NCBI GenBank assembly: GCA_028551475.1
Contig: CM052356.1
Coordinates: 30,717,884-30,781,883, forward strand
Source of the DNA: Casuarina equisetifolia
Taxonomy: Eukaryota > Streptophyta > Magnoliopsida > Fagales > Casuarinaceae
Direction of reading: 5' to 3'
DNA: 64,000 bases
A program made the translations under genes and the position numbers. Positions 37,401 to 49,900 of the stretch are shown one piece after another. The notes under the pieces were generated by a model. The model was not told where the DNA came from. It worked only from the letters and a program-made list of their open reading frames with translations, and did no database searches. Each line of letters begins with the position of its first letter. Positions within the stretch are counted from its first letter, which is position 1.

Positions 37401-39332
37401 TTTTAAAATTTCATTTAAAATGAAAAAAGATGTCTCTTTTATACAAATTGATAGTAGGAAATGTATTTTCTAACATCGAGTATTTAATTTGCAAGTCATC
37501 AAAACGTCATGGCTACTTATTATCACAAAAGTCTTCCTTCCCTTTTTAAGAAACTCAAAAAGATTGGTCTCAATCGATTAGTCAAGCGCAAACATGACCG
37601 CAGCAAACAAAACAGTAACAGGACCTTTTAGATGGTGAGTGCTGATCTTTGCTAATTAGATTAACGATGAAGTGCTGAGACGTCAAAAAGTTGGATGGAA
37701 GATTTTGTTGCTTGTTTCTCAGGAAAAAGTTGATTGGATTGATCAGAAATGGACAGAAAGTGTTGAGAAACGAAGTCAAATGGTGCTGTTTTGATACAAT
37801 TGCAAACAACAAAAACTTGATTTTAAAATTTTGGATGAAAAAAAAAATTTAGGACTTGATGAAAGTCAATTTGGAAACACATTCAATTAAAATAAATTTT
37901 GTAACAGAAACACATTCAATTAAAATAAATAAAAAGATAACAAATTATTAAGAACCATTAGTTGATTCCATTCAATTCTTATTCAACTTTGAGCTCATCA
38001 AATACATTTGTTAGGTATTAAACATTTATTTTACTCCATTAAATTTGAGTTTTAAATATAGATAATATATGAGAAAATGTTTAAAAAGAAAGTTTCAAAT
38101 AAGAAATAAAAGATTCTTAAATAATGCTTAAATGTAAAAATATTGACCTTGAGCATATCTTTAACATAAATAAACTATACATATGTATATATATCAAAAA
38201 AATTAAGAAACCTAATAATCAATTTTTTCTACTTATTTTCTTCCCATTCTCTCTTAAGCTTTCAGCTCTTTTTTCTGTCTTAATCTCACTTGCTTACAAG
38301 TAGTGGGGATGCTTTACGTCAAAAGAAATTGACCATACATACCTCGTGGGGATCCAGATAATTGAGCTTTAAATCAAAGAAATTTCAATTTGGGTCCGAC
38401 TGAAGGTGCCCCATTTCTTTCATTAATTATGTTAGCTCTTCATTGCATTGTCCCAAAAGAAAGACAGATCCCAAGGGTACTGAAAAGGCAAGAACAGAAC
38501 TCTGACTTTACCAACCAAAGAATCAGAAAGGACCTGAAACGCAGTGGCATCTCGAACGTACACAGTTGATGTCAACAAGCTCATGGTCACGTCGCTGCGT
38601 CCGCTATCCCAAAGCCCACGCTTCTGCCTTTCTGGGCCACACATGCCTGCACGGAGGCTGTCAACCTTCAACCTTTGCAATAGTTATGTCTTCGGTTGAA
38701 GCAATTAACCCCCCCCCCCCCCCCGGCAAATCCACAGGTTTTCACAGTTAGTATCCATCACAAGTACTGTTGCTGTGGTAATATTTGTTTTTGAGGCCTC
38801 GCATCTAGCTTATTGGACTTTGGTTTGGTAACGGTGGTATATAAAAGTAATTGAATTTGTTATACTAATAAGTCTTAAGTTTTTTAACCTAATATTTTTT
38901 AGTATTGAAACAAAAACCAGCAATTCAAAAAGATGATTTGTAAGTAATTTGCAGTGACTTGTTTTTCTTTAAAGATTAGGACTACATTTTATCTAAATAT
39001 GATTATTATTATGTTTAGTTTTATTATTATTAATAAAATTTATTAAGGTATTGTCTTTGTTTTCTAAAAAAAAAAAAAGAAAAAAAAAGAGATGATTCGA
39101 GTTGATTTATAATTGTAAAGAATTTTTTTGCAAGGAAGATAATGAATGATTCTACCAATTTAAAAATACTTAATTTTTATAGCAAGTAAGCAAGAGATTG
39201 TTTGTGGATCATGCGTTGGATTGGTATTTCATAGACAAGATTAGTCCACCAAGTTTAAGAGGAGTCTTGGACAACTGGCTGCGCGTGACGCGTCGCTTGG
39301 AAGCAGCGGCGCCCCAACATGGTCTAACTGGA
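31490..39332. other. Long intergenic stretch, second part
   Basis: GC-richer islands at about 32390-32830, 33140-33900, 34540-34850 and 35280-35510 sit in AT-rich DNA. The longest frame (33624-34019, 131 residues) has no recognisable domain. 35290-35510 has an exon-like look: open plus-strand frames end at good donor sites (AAAGGTGAGT near 35370 and CAAGGTAAAC near 35500), but I cannot name a product. The remainder, 35520-38430, is AT-rich. Confidence 0.45.
38709..38724. repeat. Poly-C run of 16
   Basis: An uninterrupted run of 16 C, rare in AT-rich plant DNA, between a short GC-richer block (38430-38700) and AT-rich sequence. Its length in a read-based assembly may not be exact. Confidence 0.9.
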
Positions 39333-39340
39333 GTATAAAT
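39333..39340 (+). promoter_or_regulatory. Probable TATA box of the GT43 gene
   Basis: GTATAAAT lies 259 bases before the start codon. No ATG follows it until the uORF cluster at 39548, which fits a leader of roughly 230 bases. Confidence 0.5.
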
Positions 39341-39547
39341 TCAGGGGATCTTAAAAGGGACTGCTCTTTCATCGCAAACAGATTCACCATTCCCAGATCT
39401 CGCTTCTCTTTAGCTGAAGAGCCAATCGAAATCGACTTGGGCCACAAAAAGCTTCATTTTCGATCGCGCACGGAGGAAGTCGCCGAATTCGGCTGCTGGT
39501 GCTTGGAGCATTGGATCGAGATTGTTTGTTTGTCATTTAATTTTGTG

Positions 39548-39580
39548 ATGAGTTGATGATCATGTAGTGGAATGTTTTGA
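39548..39580 (+). promoter_or_regulatory. Three minimal upstream ORFs just before the GT43 start
   Basis: Three tiny frames follow one another: ATG AGT TGA (39548-39556), ATG ATC ATG TAG (39556-39567, whose first A is the last base of the preceding stop) and ATG TTT TGA (39572-39580). The main ATG is at 39599, 18 bases after the last stop. They can lower or gate translation of the main frame if they are in the mature leader. A leader intron ending at the CATGTAG of 39561-39567 would remove the first two. Confidence 0.55.
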
Positions 39581-39598
39581 TTGCGCGTGTGATTCGTA

Positions 39599-41909
39599 AT
39601 GGCGTCGATCCGACGTACTCTGTCGCCGCATCATGACCGGCCGTACCAGAACGGCGGGAATCCGTACTCGCCGAAGCTCTTTTCCAGTCCGAGGCATCCT
39701 TCGCGGTTGCCGGAGTTCGCGGCCGGTGTGCGGCGGTTTTTCGGGAATCCGCCGAGGAAAGGTCAGTACGGGAGGCGAAGGACGTTCGTCTACAGGTGTT
39801 TGGTGTTCTTCTTCTTAGGGTTTCTGTTAGGTATGGCGCCGTTTGGCCACGTCAACGACGGCGATGTCGACGACATTCGCGGTCGCCGCGAGAACTTGTC
39901 GTTTGAGATCAATCCCCCTCTCGCCAATGCTCACCAGAAAATGATGCAGAGTGACATCGTCTCCGCGGACGAGGAGCAGGAAGCAGGGGCTGGGGAAGTG
40001 AGCTTCAGCTTGAGGTTAGATTTGGTGCCAAGGAAGCAGCTGATCATGGTGACGCCAACGTACGGCCGGGCGCTCCAGGCGTATTTCCTGAGTCGGCTGG
40101 GCCACGTGTTGCGGCTCGTACCGCCTCCGCTGCTGTGGATCGTAGTGGAGGGGAACACCGCGTCGATGGAGACGGCAGAGGTACTGAGGAAGACCGGAGT
40201 GATGTACCGGCACTTGGTGTGCTCTCGCAACTCCACCAATGTGAAGGACAGGGGCGTCCATCAGAGGAACACGGCGTTGGAACACATTGAGCGCCACCGG
40301 CTCGACGGCATCGTTTACTTTGCCGACGACGATAACATATATTCTCTTGAGTTATTCCAGAACTTGAGAGAAATCAGGTAGCTCGGGATCTTATTTTAGC
40401 TATGTTTCCACGGTCTATTTTACGGTACACATACCAATTTGATAAAATGCAGCGGACTCTTTCTTTTCCGAATTAGGAATTTGCTGGAGTATCACATCTT
40501 TTCTTATCTTATTCAGGATTGTCTTGAAAGCGAGAGCATTATATATTTTGCTTGTGAATTAGAGCTACTCTGTTGTGTGTGACAAAACATCTTTGTGATT
40601 AGAATAGGAGACTTAAAGCAGTTTTTCTGAAGAAAAGTAACGACGGGTCTGATCTTTGATTTTGTTTCCATTCTCACGAATGTGTTGTGAGATCTTTTCA
40701 TACACAAGTCACAATGTGCATCCAGATTCCTGCAGAAGCATCCCTAAAGTGGTTTAGGCTCTTGCATACGTGAATTTTGTGTAATAAGTGTAGCTTGAAG
40801 ACTCCAATTTACTCACAAAAAAATAACGAAAAATGAAAGAATATGATTTATTTGACCATGTCGCCCCTATGAATTGTGAAACTAATCCTTCAGCCTTGAA
40901 GTTGTGGGTTGTTTAGTACATGTTAGTGTTATTTCTACTGGTTTAACACTTAAAAAGGTTCAATCTTTTCTGACTTATTTGGTTGCATTGAATTTTTTAA
41001 AAGCCCTGTGCGCTATTCTTCCGCCTGTTTTGGTCCATTGAACTGTTTTCTCCATGCCTCCTCTACTTCATTATTTTCCTTCTATTTCGCTACGCTGAAT
41101 GTGAAATGATCCTAAGAATTAAAATGGGATGAAAGATTGACCACAATTTCTCCTAACTACCATTCTGAAGGTAAATAAGGTTAAACATGCTTATTGGTTC
41201 AGTCTTTTCTTGGAAGTGCTGATTTGTTTTGATGAATATCCTCTATTTGGTTTGGGTATGGTATGAAAGAAATTAATAAATGTTTAAACTTTGTCATTCA
41301 GAATGATTGCATCATAACCTACTTCTTATCTCTTTCAAAATTGTGATATTGGTCTGCTTCTGTTGTAGCCGGTTTGGTACTTGGCCTGTTGCTATGCTAG
41401 CACGAAGCAAAAACAAGGCCATATTGGAAGGTCCAGTCTGTAATGGGAGCCAAGTGATTGGATGGCACACAAATGAGAAAAGTAAGCGACTTAGGAGGTT
41501 TCATGTTGATATGTCTGGATTTGCTTTCAACAGTACAATCTTGTGGGATCCAAAGCGATGGAGACGAGCCACTTCAGCTCCTATTAGACAGTTAGACACA
41601 GTGAAGGAGGGTTTCCAGGTATACACCATATAGTTACTTATTTCAAGTATTCTTTGCAATATCATTTTGAAGTTACCAAATCTGAAAAATAATTGTGCAA
41701 TATTCTATTTTCTGCACTTACTCCACGGAATTTCACAGGAGACCACATTTATAGAGCAAGTGGTGGAAGATGAAAGCCAAATGGAAGGTATACCAGCTGG
41801 CTGTTCGAGGATAATGAACTGGCACCTTCATTTGGAAGCTGGCCATTATGTTTATCCTGGTGGCTGGCTGCTTCAGAAAAACCTTGATGTTGTCCTCCCA
41901 ATTAAGTGA
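39599..41909 (+). CDS. IRX9H: GT43 glycosyltransferase, probable xylan xylosyltransferase of the IRX9H (IRX9-LIKE) type
   Basis: Three exons, 39599-40377, 41369-41618 and 41739-41909, GT-AG, intron phases 2 and 0. They give 399 residues, normal for the family. It is a Golgi type II membrane protein: a basic, Pro- and Ser-rich cytosolic end beginning [10 protein letters not shown] (a hallmark of IRX9H), one membrane segment at about 64-84, a stem, and a GT43 catalytic domain from about 145. That domain carries LIMVTPTY (148-155), LLWIVVEGN, the DxD-type metal/UDP-sugar motif DDD at 243-245, and in exons 2-3 [48 protein letters not shown]. Family members work with IRX14- and IRX10-type proteins to build the beta-1,4-xylan backbone of cell walls. 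Some IRX9-type members may be structural rather than catalytic; here the DDD is present. Confidence 0.93.
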
Positions 41910-43932
41910 ATCAAACTTCAATGCCTTTGAGAGGTGAGATTTTAGTTTTTTTTTTACTTTTTTTTTTTTACTTTTTTACTCTCTTTCTTTTTTGGGAGGG
42001 GGTCCATTGTGGTGGGCGCTGGTGTTGGGGATGTGGGGAGGAAAAATAATGAGTTCAATGGAAACAACTGAAAGATAAATGAAAATCTGCTTCAGCTGTA
42101 TAGAACAGTCTGAGCAGAATGTTGCACTTCTCTTGTAAAATAAGGAAAAGGGAATCCTCCAAACAGACGTTTTGAAATAAGTTCTAAATGGTTCATATTT
42201 TGCTATTTGAATTTTTTACATTTGCCGCAATATTTGACCAGCTCCTTAAATATTAAATGAACAAGTGAAAGACCCCTTCCCCAAAAGAAAGGAAAGCCCC
42301 ATTTAAGTAACCGGAGGATGCAAATAACACTTAGTACAAATTTTTGGTTACTAAGGCAATGGGATTTGTAAGAGCTTCTTCATTATATTTAACACTTGCT
42401 TTCATTCATGACAGCATTTCCGCGTTTCATGTTGGTGGTTCATAAATGGATCATTGCTTCAACTTGCCACCATCAGCATCAAACAGCAGCTAGTTATATC
42501 TGCTGGGAAGAAACAACAAAGAAATAGAAGATCTATAGTTGTAGAAATTTCGTGCATGATATTCTTTTACAGAAAGGGAAATTCAGATTTTGTTGTAGAG
42601 CTTTGGTGTTTGGTCTTCTGGGGTCTCAAGACAACTCAGGGCCCCCCAGCCTAAAGGAAAGGTGTCGGTGCTGTGGGGTAACCATTTTATGGATCCCTAC
42701 ATTGTATGTGATGTAGCCATTATGTCAAAGTCAGCGAGGGCAACTTGATCATCATTGTAGTTCTCAATTTTCCTTTTAAATTATCTGCTTTAGGAATTGG
42801 TCTTGGAAAAGGTATGCTCTCCTCCATAGTTGAAATTGACTCATTAACCGTTTGTTGACTTTATACGTATGAATTCAGAATTCTAACCTAAATCCCTCTA
42901 GACATTTCAACACTATGCTTTACTTGACTATACCTTTTACCCAAAAGCTTTGACTTCCTGGAAGTTTTCCAAAATTACTCTCTACGACTTTATAGGGGAA
43001 TTACTTGGTCTATTGATGGTTCGAACATGGTAGCAGACCTTGATTTCATACCAGTTTATTAGCAGGCCCCGTGTATTCTTATTCTTTATGTTCCGCAACC
43101 ATATATGCACAGGCTGTCTTGAGAATCATATCTAGTCTGTGCCCCTTAAAGAAAATGCTCTTGATTCCTCCATTGACGAAGGTAGAAGCAACCTTCACTA
43201 GTGTCTAAATCTTGATCGGTGGGTGCGTTTTGTGAAAGGAGTTATCCTGATGAAGCCATCAGGTGAAAGCAACAACCAACAAAGACCAAGAGAAGATTGG
43301 AGGCATTGCTAATTAGGCGTGATTATGTTATCCTGTCATTTCTAGTATCTTAAGGACCTTAGCTTTACTAGATTCGCAAACTCCAGCCTTAAATTGTCCA
43401 TTGAACAAATTGGCTTATTAAGAGGAACTGTGGTTCTCAGTAGTTGTCTGAAACAACCAAACTCCCCGAATCTGCAAGAATCAATAATTAATATCACGGA
43501 TTAACAAAATCGGTGAGTCCCAAATTATTTGGAGTTCGAAAGAAAAAGTCCAAAGATTGGACACAACCAATAAAATTACAACATATATTACAATGAGCCC
43601 GTGACCGATTCAACTGTATTCTAAGCAGCTACTCAACAAGACACGTTTTACTGCCCAAAGGAACTATAGAGAAAAATCAAAATTTGAAAGAATGAAACTA
43701 CAGCAGAAAATTGGAAGTGAGATACAACTGTACATAGTGAACGACTACAACTACGGTGTATATGTCCCTGTCCCTGGACTGGTCTGCTTCATCTTGGTTC
43801 GGCAGGTCAGCAGTCAGATATCCAAGTGATCGGCCCCTCAATGAGCACCAGATTTGTTTCCAACAATGGGGACCAGTGTCTGACTGGTCCAAACACTTGA
43901 ATCAATTAGCAGAACTTCAGGTTCTCTAATTA
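41910..43932. other. Spacer between the convergent GT43 and symplekin genes
   Basis: About 2 kb holding the 3' untranslated regions of both genes, which point at each other. Poly-T runs lie at 41949-41976. Open frames (42454-42654, 43698-43892) have no recognisable product. Confidence 0.6.
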
Positions 43933-46900
43933 TCACGTTGGAGTTGCTCCTTGAATTGAAGAACTTTTATTGTCAGCAGAGTGCAAAGATGATGATACAT
44001 GATGTTGTACGTTTGTTTCATTGGCTAGACCAAGAACTGCTAGTGTCGCTCTGCCAAAAATGCAAACCCAACGGGTTAACCCAAAATAGAATACAGAGAC
44101 TCAAATGGAGTACTATCAATAAAGAAATTCCAAACCAAGCTGAAAACCTGATTTTGACACGGAACATCTACCAAGCATGTCCTGGTAGATGTTTGTTTGA
44201 AAGCATTCAGTTAAATTTGTTAAGGCTTTCCCGGATAAATAAACTAATGACATTTAAAGGACACAAATCTCAACCTAAGGTCTGCATTCTAAAGTTGGTT
44301 TGAGTGATGAATTAAACCCACTCAAAGGCCAAATATCACTGTATGCCTAATTTTGAAAGTCTTTGCAACAGAAAAGGTAAGCATGGGACCTTATGACACC
44401 TCAAGTAAATTAAACAAGTTACTATACTATTATATACAGCATTGTAGAAGTAACATTTTGCAGTAATGCGTAGGAAAGGCTTGCAAAAAGATTCAGAAAA
44501 CAATGGTTAAACAGAATAACATAAGGCAGTGGCTACCAATCTATTTCATACAGCGTGGAAAGCAATCAAATCCAAGAGAACTATACCTAGGTAATGAAGC
44601 TTTAACACTCTGCTGGCTTGCATAGGCAGCAAGGCGACTTCTAAGGTTTGAATGTTTATTCAGAGCGCTTTCAAGTTGTGGTGGTGGTAACTGCATTCAA
44701 CAACACAGAAAAAGTTAACTGAAAATACCACCAAAGCCAAGAAGCACACTTTATACTTCAATGTAGACTATATGACACCTGTAACAGCACGTCAAAAGAA
44801 TGTGGCTGTGTCTGAGACACGCATTTCAAAAATCCTACCCACAACTTAGGCATCCTCCAAACCTGCACGCGTAAAAGTAAGAATAAAACAACAGCTGTAG
44901 CACAATTATAATGAGTACAAGGTTACAAACGATGAAGCACCATATGCTTAAGTTTTTAACCGTGCTTCAATTTTATGTTGAATAAGCATACCTGTCTGCT
45001 CACGAGTTTGGAAAGAATCTCCATCACAAAATCAACCTACATAAAGTAAAAGAGATGGTTATGTATTATTCTTCATTATAACTTGTATCTATTAAACAGA
45101 CAAACGATAGATTCACATTCAATGACTCACATGTCACTTAGAGTAACAAATCCCACTAACTATTGAGAAAACAAATATACAAAGACAGATAAATCCATTT
45201 AACAAAACCATTTACTGATTGGGCTGTATGTGACCATAAGTACTAATAGAAGCACCCAAAAGCCCATAACTTTCACACACTGACATAGAAAATAACCTGG
45301 GCACTTCGGTTTGAGGACAAAAATAAGTAGAAATGATTTTAATATGCACCAAGAGAAGAAGATCTTTCCTTTTGAAAATGTTAAAAAATAACCAACCATC
45401 CTCATAGCCCTGAAGTGAAAAAGTGCACATATTTCACATTGCAAACACAATTATTTGACTTGAAATTTCAAAAATATAGATTTTGCAAAGCGGTCTTGAA
45501 CTCACCCTATAACAGAAGTTCAACATAGACAGCGTTAAAATCACAAAAATAGGAACATAGAATAGAGAGGGAAAACAACTTACCAGCGTAGGAAAAGCAT
45601 CAATTGCCTGAATCACTGTTCTCATGAATAGTAGCGGTAGAGGAGTTTCATCGACCTGAAAGTACAACAATTACTACTAACAAAGAACAGAAGATGATAA
45701 TATCCTAGACTATGTATGATATTCACATACCATCTGGTTCAATGCCTTTGCCAAGACCTGCTGCGTGAAAACTGTTCGTTGCTCAAAACAGGCTGAACAA
45801 GCATCTGTTATCTGAAAATATGAAACAGAAACATAAACAACAAAAAATTAAAAACTAAAGTAAATTAAACCCATGCATTGCACTTACATAGATGCTACAG
45901 ATCCATGTATAACATGACCATTAGCAAATATGTGCATAGAGCAGTATTAACATCGATCAGAAATCCTATGACATAACCCAAAGCATTTTGTAGAGATCCA
46001 CTCCAGAGAGTAGAAAGATCCTTGATTGGGCTGCATATTCAGCAGGACCGGAAAGCACTCAGCCCTACCTTATCCAACCACTGGTGACACCGGACCGGAG
46101 TTTTCAGTCACAAGCCATGTTGGACACCTAGGGCTCTCTGGTTAATCCTAAATTGACCTAGTGGGGCATGTGGCAAAATGCTAGTTAACATATAACACTT
46201 CTACTCAAAGGATAACTAGTCACCACAGCAAAAAGAAAAAGATCAAACTAATACACAAATAGCCACCTTGAGATGCAACAGCAGTTGACAACAGACGAGA
46301 GAAGGAATGCATGGTTAAATTTATTATTGATAAATTCAAGCACCAGTGGAAGACTAATTAGATGGATTTGGGTGCACCAACAGGACCAAAGAGACAACCC
46401 AGCTAGAAGTCGAGAAATAAGAAACGATTGTCAAACATTACCGAAGGGGCATAACCCTAAACGGCTAAACAGGAAAAAAGGAATAACAAAGACACCCTTC
46501 AAGTGATGGGAGATTGGGAGATATTGCAGTGTAATAAGTTTTAATTTCTAAACTAAATATACAACTAACCCAACACATGAGGGAAAGTAATTTTCACCTA
46601 ATTAAGCCACCATCACAAATTTCATCCCAAACTTACAAGCACAGCTACTTTAACGATGAAATGCCTATAACTAATATCTTTGGTAAAATCTGGGCGTACA
46701 ACTACTATTTGTGACAAATGGCACAGAAAAAAGAAGGATGCAGCACGAAGAGTGAACATAACATGAATATCCAAAAATTGTCTCAGCACTGCCATTTGGA
46801 AACAAAAGTTTGCTTGATGAATAAAAACAATCACTGCAGAACACAGAAGACATACCTTCTTAAGTGCAGGACCACCTTTCTCTGGAACTATCCGATGGAT

Positions 46901-49900
46901 GGCAACCAACACTTCCACAGGCGTCAAAGCTGGACCCATATGAGCTGAACCCTGCCATGAACAGATACGAACTGTCAATGCCTGTTGATTTGGGATTTGG
47001 GAGGGGGAAAGTAACACTAATGCTTTCGTTTAGTAATATTAACAAGAAATTTCTTCGAAAAAGAAAATGATCAAGATACTTTCAAAATAGATACAATGCA
47101 TGTTTTTCATTATTTCTTATCTTCTTTTGTCATTTCTCTCTGTTTTTTTTTTTTTTTGGTGAGAAGAAATTATGCGTTATCCCATAGTTTCGTTTATGGG
47201 ATAGACTTCTGCTTTGACAACAGTGCCTGAGAAGAAATTAGTTGCACTAGAAAATAAGAGTGCTTTCATTAGGTTCCAGTTATGAATTACACTTGGGACC
47301 TTATATTAAGGAAAAGATAAAATAAAAATAAGACATCGCCCTATTTTAGCAATCAAAGATAGAGCATTCACATTCACCTGTAGTATGTGAGCAAGCGCCA
47401 TCTGGAACTTGTCTATTGGAAGGTCAACAAGCTGAGGGAAAATAGGTAAAACCTGCTCCGACAAAATGATTAAAGTCCACACATGCAAACTTTAGAATCA
47501 AGCTAACGTAAAATATTCTCATGAGTGAAAATCCTTATTTTAAATATAAATATATATTTTATCATTTTCCCCTTTGTCAATGCAAGAACAAGTCTTGTCT
47601 TCAACGTTATCCTGATCTGAGTCTTTGAGGATGCCTTTAGGTTCATCTCACAGGGCTAAAACAGTGTGGAAATGGGACTAATGAATTAAACAATGACACA
47701 CGACAGGTCTCTGCATCTATTGAAAGAGTAAACATAGTAAAAGAAAAACCGAAACAGACCTCAGTTTTGGAAAGTGATGACAACATTGGAATAAGAATTG
47801 TGACATCCTGCAAAGAACAATAGGCTACATGAGGACCAAACCAGCAAAAGTTTTATATTGTCAGAAACAGAGGAAATTTAGTTACAAGATTAACCTTTAA
47901 TTTTGTTTCATATAAATGTTTAACGGTGGCTATCAGATCAGGAGAAGGCGTTGTATCTTGGGTCAATATTTCCAACACCTTGCCAGAAACAAAACCACTA
48001 TCAGCATCATTCATGTACAGGATATTGAGAATAAAAGTAAGTCTTATAGCTGAAACAGAAAACTGTTAACAAAAAAATATAAGGGAACCTACCAGTGTCA
48101 AAAGATTTTCACTTCCTTGGGGTGGATCAGATATTATATGGAGCAATTCAGAACAGGATGACCCTAGAGACCTTACTAGAATAGGGATATGGCGATGAAA
48201 AGCCTGTTCATCAAAGTAATTTACACAACACAGTTAGATAATCCACTCATAATAGTAATCATGTTTAACACATCTTTATTGTCAAACTTTGTCAATAGGG
48301 TCTCATTCAATGCTAATAATTACATTACAGAGCATCTGGCCAATCTAAACTAACAATCTGGCAAGACTGCTCCAAATTCACTGCACGGATGTTCAAGTAT
48401 AATTTACAGAAAAATGGTATTGACTATTCCAACAATCAAAATTCTGTGAAAATAGATGGGAAGGACAAATCTGGGGAGATGCTATTAAATTCGACAAGTA
48501 GCTAATAACACCCAACAGTTGGGCAAACAAAGGATTTGCACTCTATATTATTAGCACGAGGATATGATGACCTAAACTAAATTGGAGGCCTAGAGCTTCA
48601 CCTAAAGATAATTTTCTCACACATGCCAAGATACAAATATACCGATCATGTGGAAATATACCGTTAATCTATGTCTATCTGCTCATTTTGAATTGGTTTA
48701 CTTGAAGAAACAACTTAGAGCAAGCTGACTGGAAAAGGTCAGTCCAGAAAAACAAGTCCAGAAGTTGTCAACAATCATGCTACTTTTATTGGGCTATTAA
48801 TTTGGAAGCAATGTTGTACCCTACATATTTTCCATAAAGGTCTTTTTTATTTCTTTTTCATATTTTTCCTCTTTTGATTTGATTCCACCACTTTTTGGAG
48901 ATAGTAGAGGCTCTTACAGCATAACTTTTCAGGAATAAGATGTGAGGTTGCAACACAAGCAACGCAAAGCATGTATTTCAGCTTTCAGGCATTAAGTAAA
49001 AGGCTCGTGAGGAAGGACGTAGTATACTTACAAGGGCTACTTAACCTAATCTGTTCCAACTACTAAATGATGGAAAAAATTGCAAAAAAAAAAAAAAAAA
49101 AAAGAGGAATAGTTGCAACCAACGTAAAGTTACCTGCTTCACAGATTTTTGGGCTTGGCAGTAATTAGTAAATACATGCTGAAGAAGACTGGGTTTCTAC
49201 AAAGAAAGGACATCCAAATCAGTGTTTCAACGAGATTAGGCATTCAAAACAATCATCTTCTAGTCATGAGTTATGGAGCAAACATAGGCAGACCTTTGTA
49301 CATAAAGCAAAAAACAAAGAAATGAGTCGTTGAGCCTCAGCTAATGACATAGTTGAAGTCTTTGACACTGATGCTTGTACAGCCTTAGTGACATCATTCT
49401 CAGAGGCCCTGGGCTCTGAAATCTGAGAACCACTAGTGGATGTTTCCTGGCTTTCAACCTGAAAAGGAAGGCAAATGGATGAAAAATCAGTGGGCAAAAT
49501 CAAATGAAATAAAGTTCCTTCTTCCCATTCAGGAGGTATTTTTTATGGAACTTTAAACGAGGAAGCAATTCAGGCTAAAGGTCAAATTTCTTTCACGGAA
49601 TTACGTCAACCTCACAATCCACTAATTGGGATCCAAGTGCAACAAGATTGAAGGCAGAAATTTTCACATCAGTCCCACCTTCAGAATTTCAACACATCAT
49701 GCACCAGTAGGAACCAAGTAGAAAACAGAACATAACAAGGCTAACTATTGAAAGAACTGCTTGATACCTCCCCTTGAACTCTTTGCTCAGTGGACCCAGA
49801 TTGCGAAAGTCCTATATCTGCAACATGCTGATCTACAGCAGCCAGCAACATATTTTTTGCAAATTGCTCAATACTATCCGATATGTAGCTAAGCTGATAG

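Noticed and set aside
38432-38680. 82-residue minus-strand frame with a protein-like look
   Set aside because: I could not assign it to a family and saw no neighbouring exons. It overlaps a plus-strand frame and may be promoter-region sequence of the GT43 gene.
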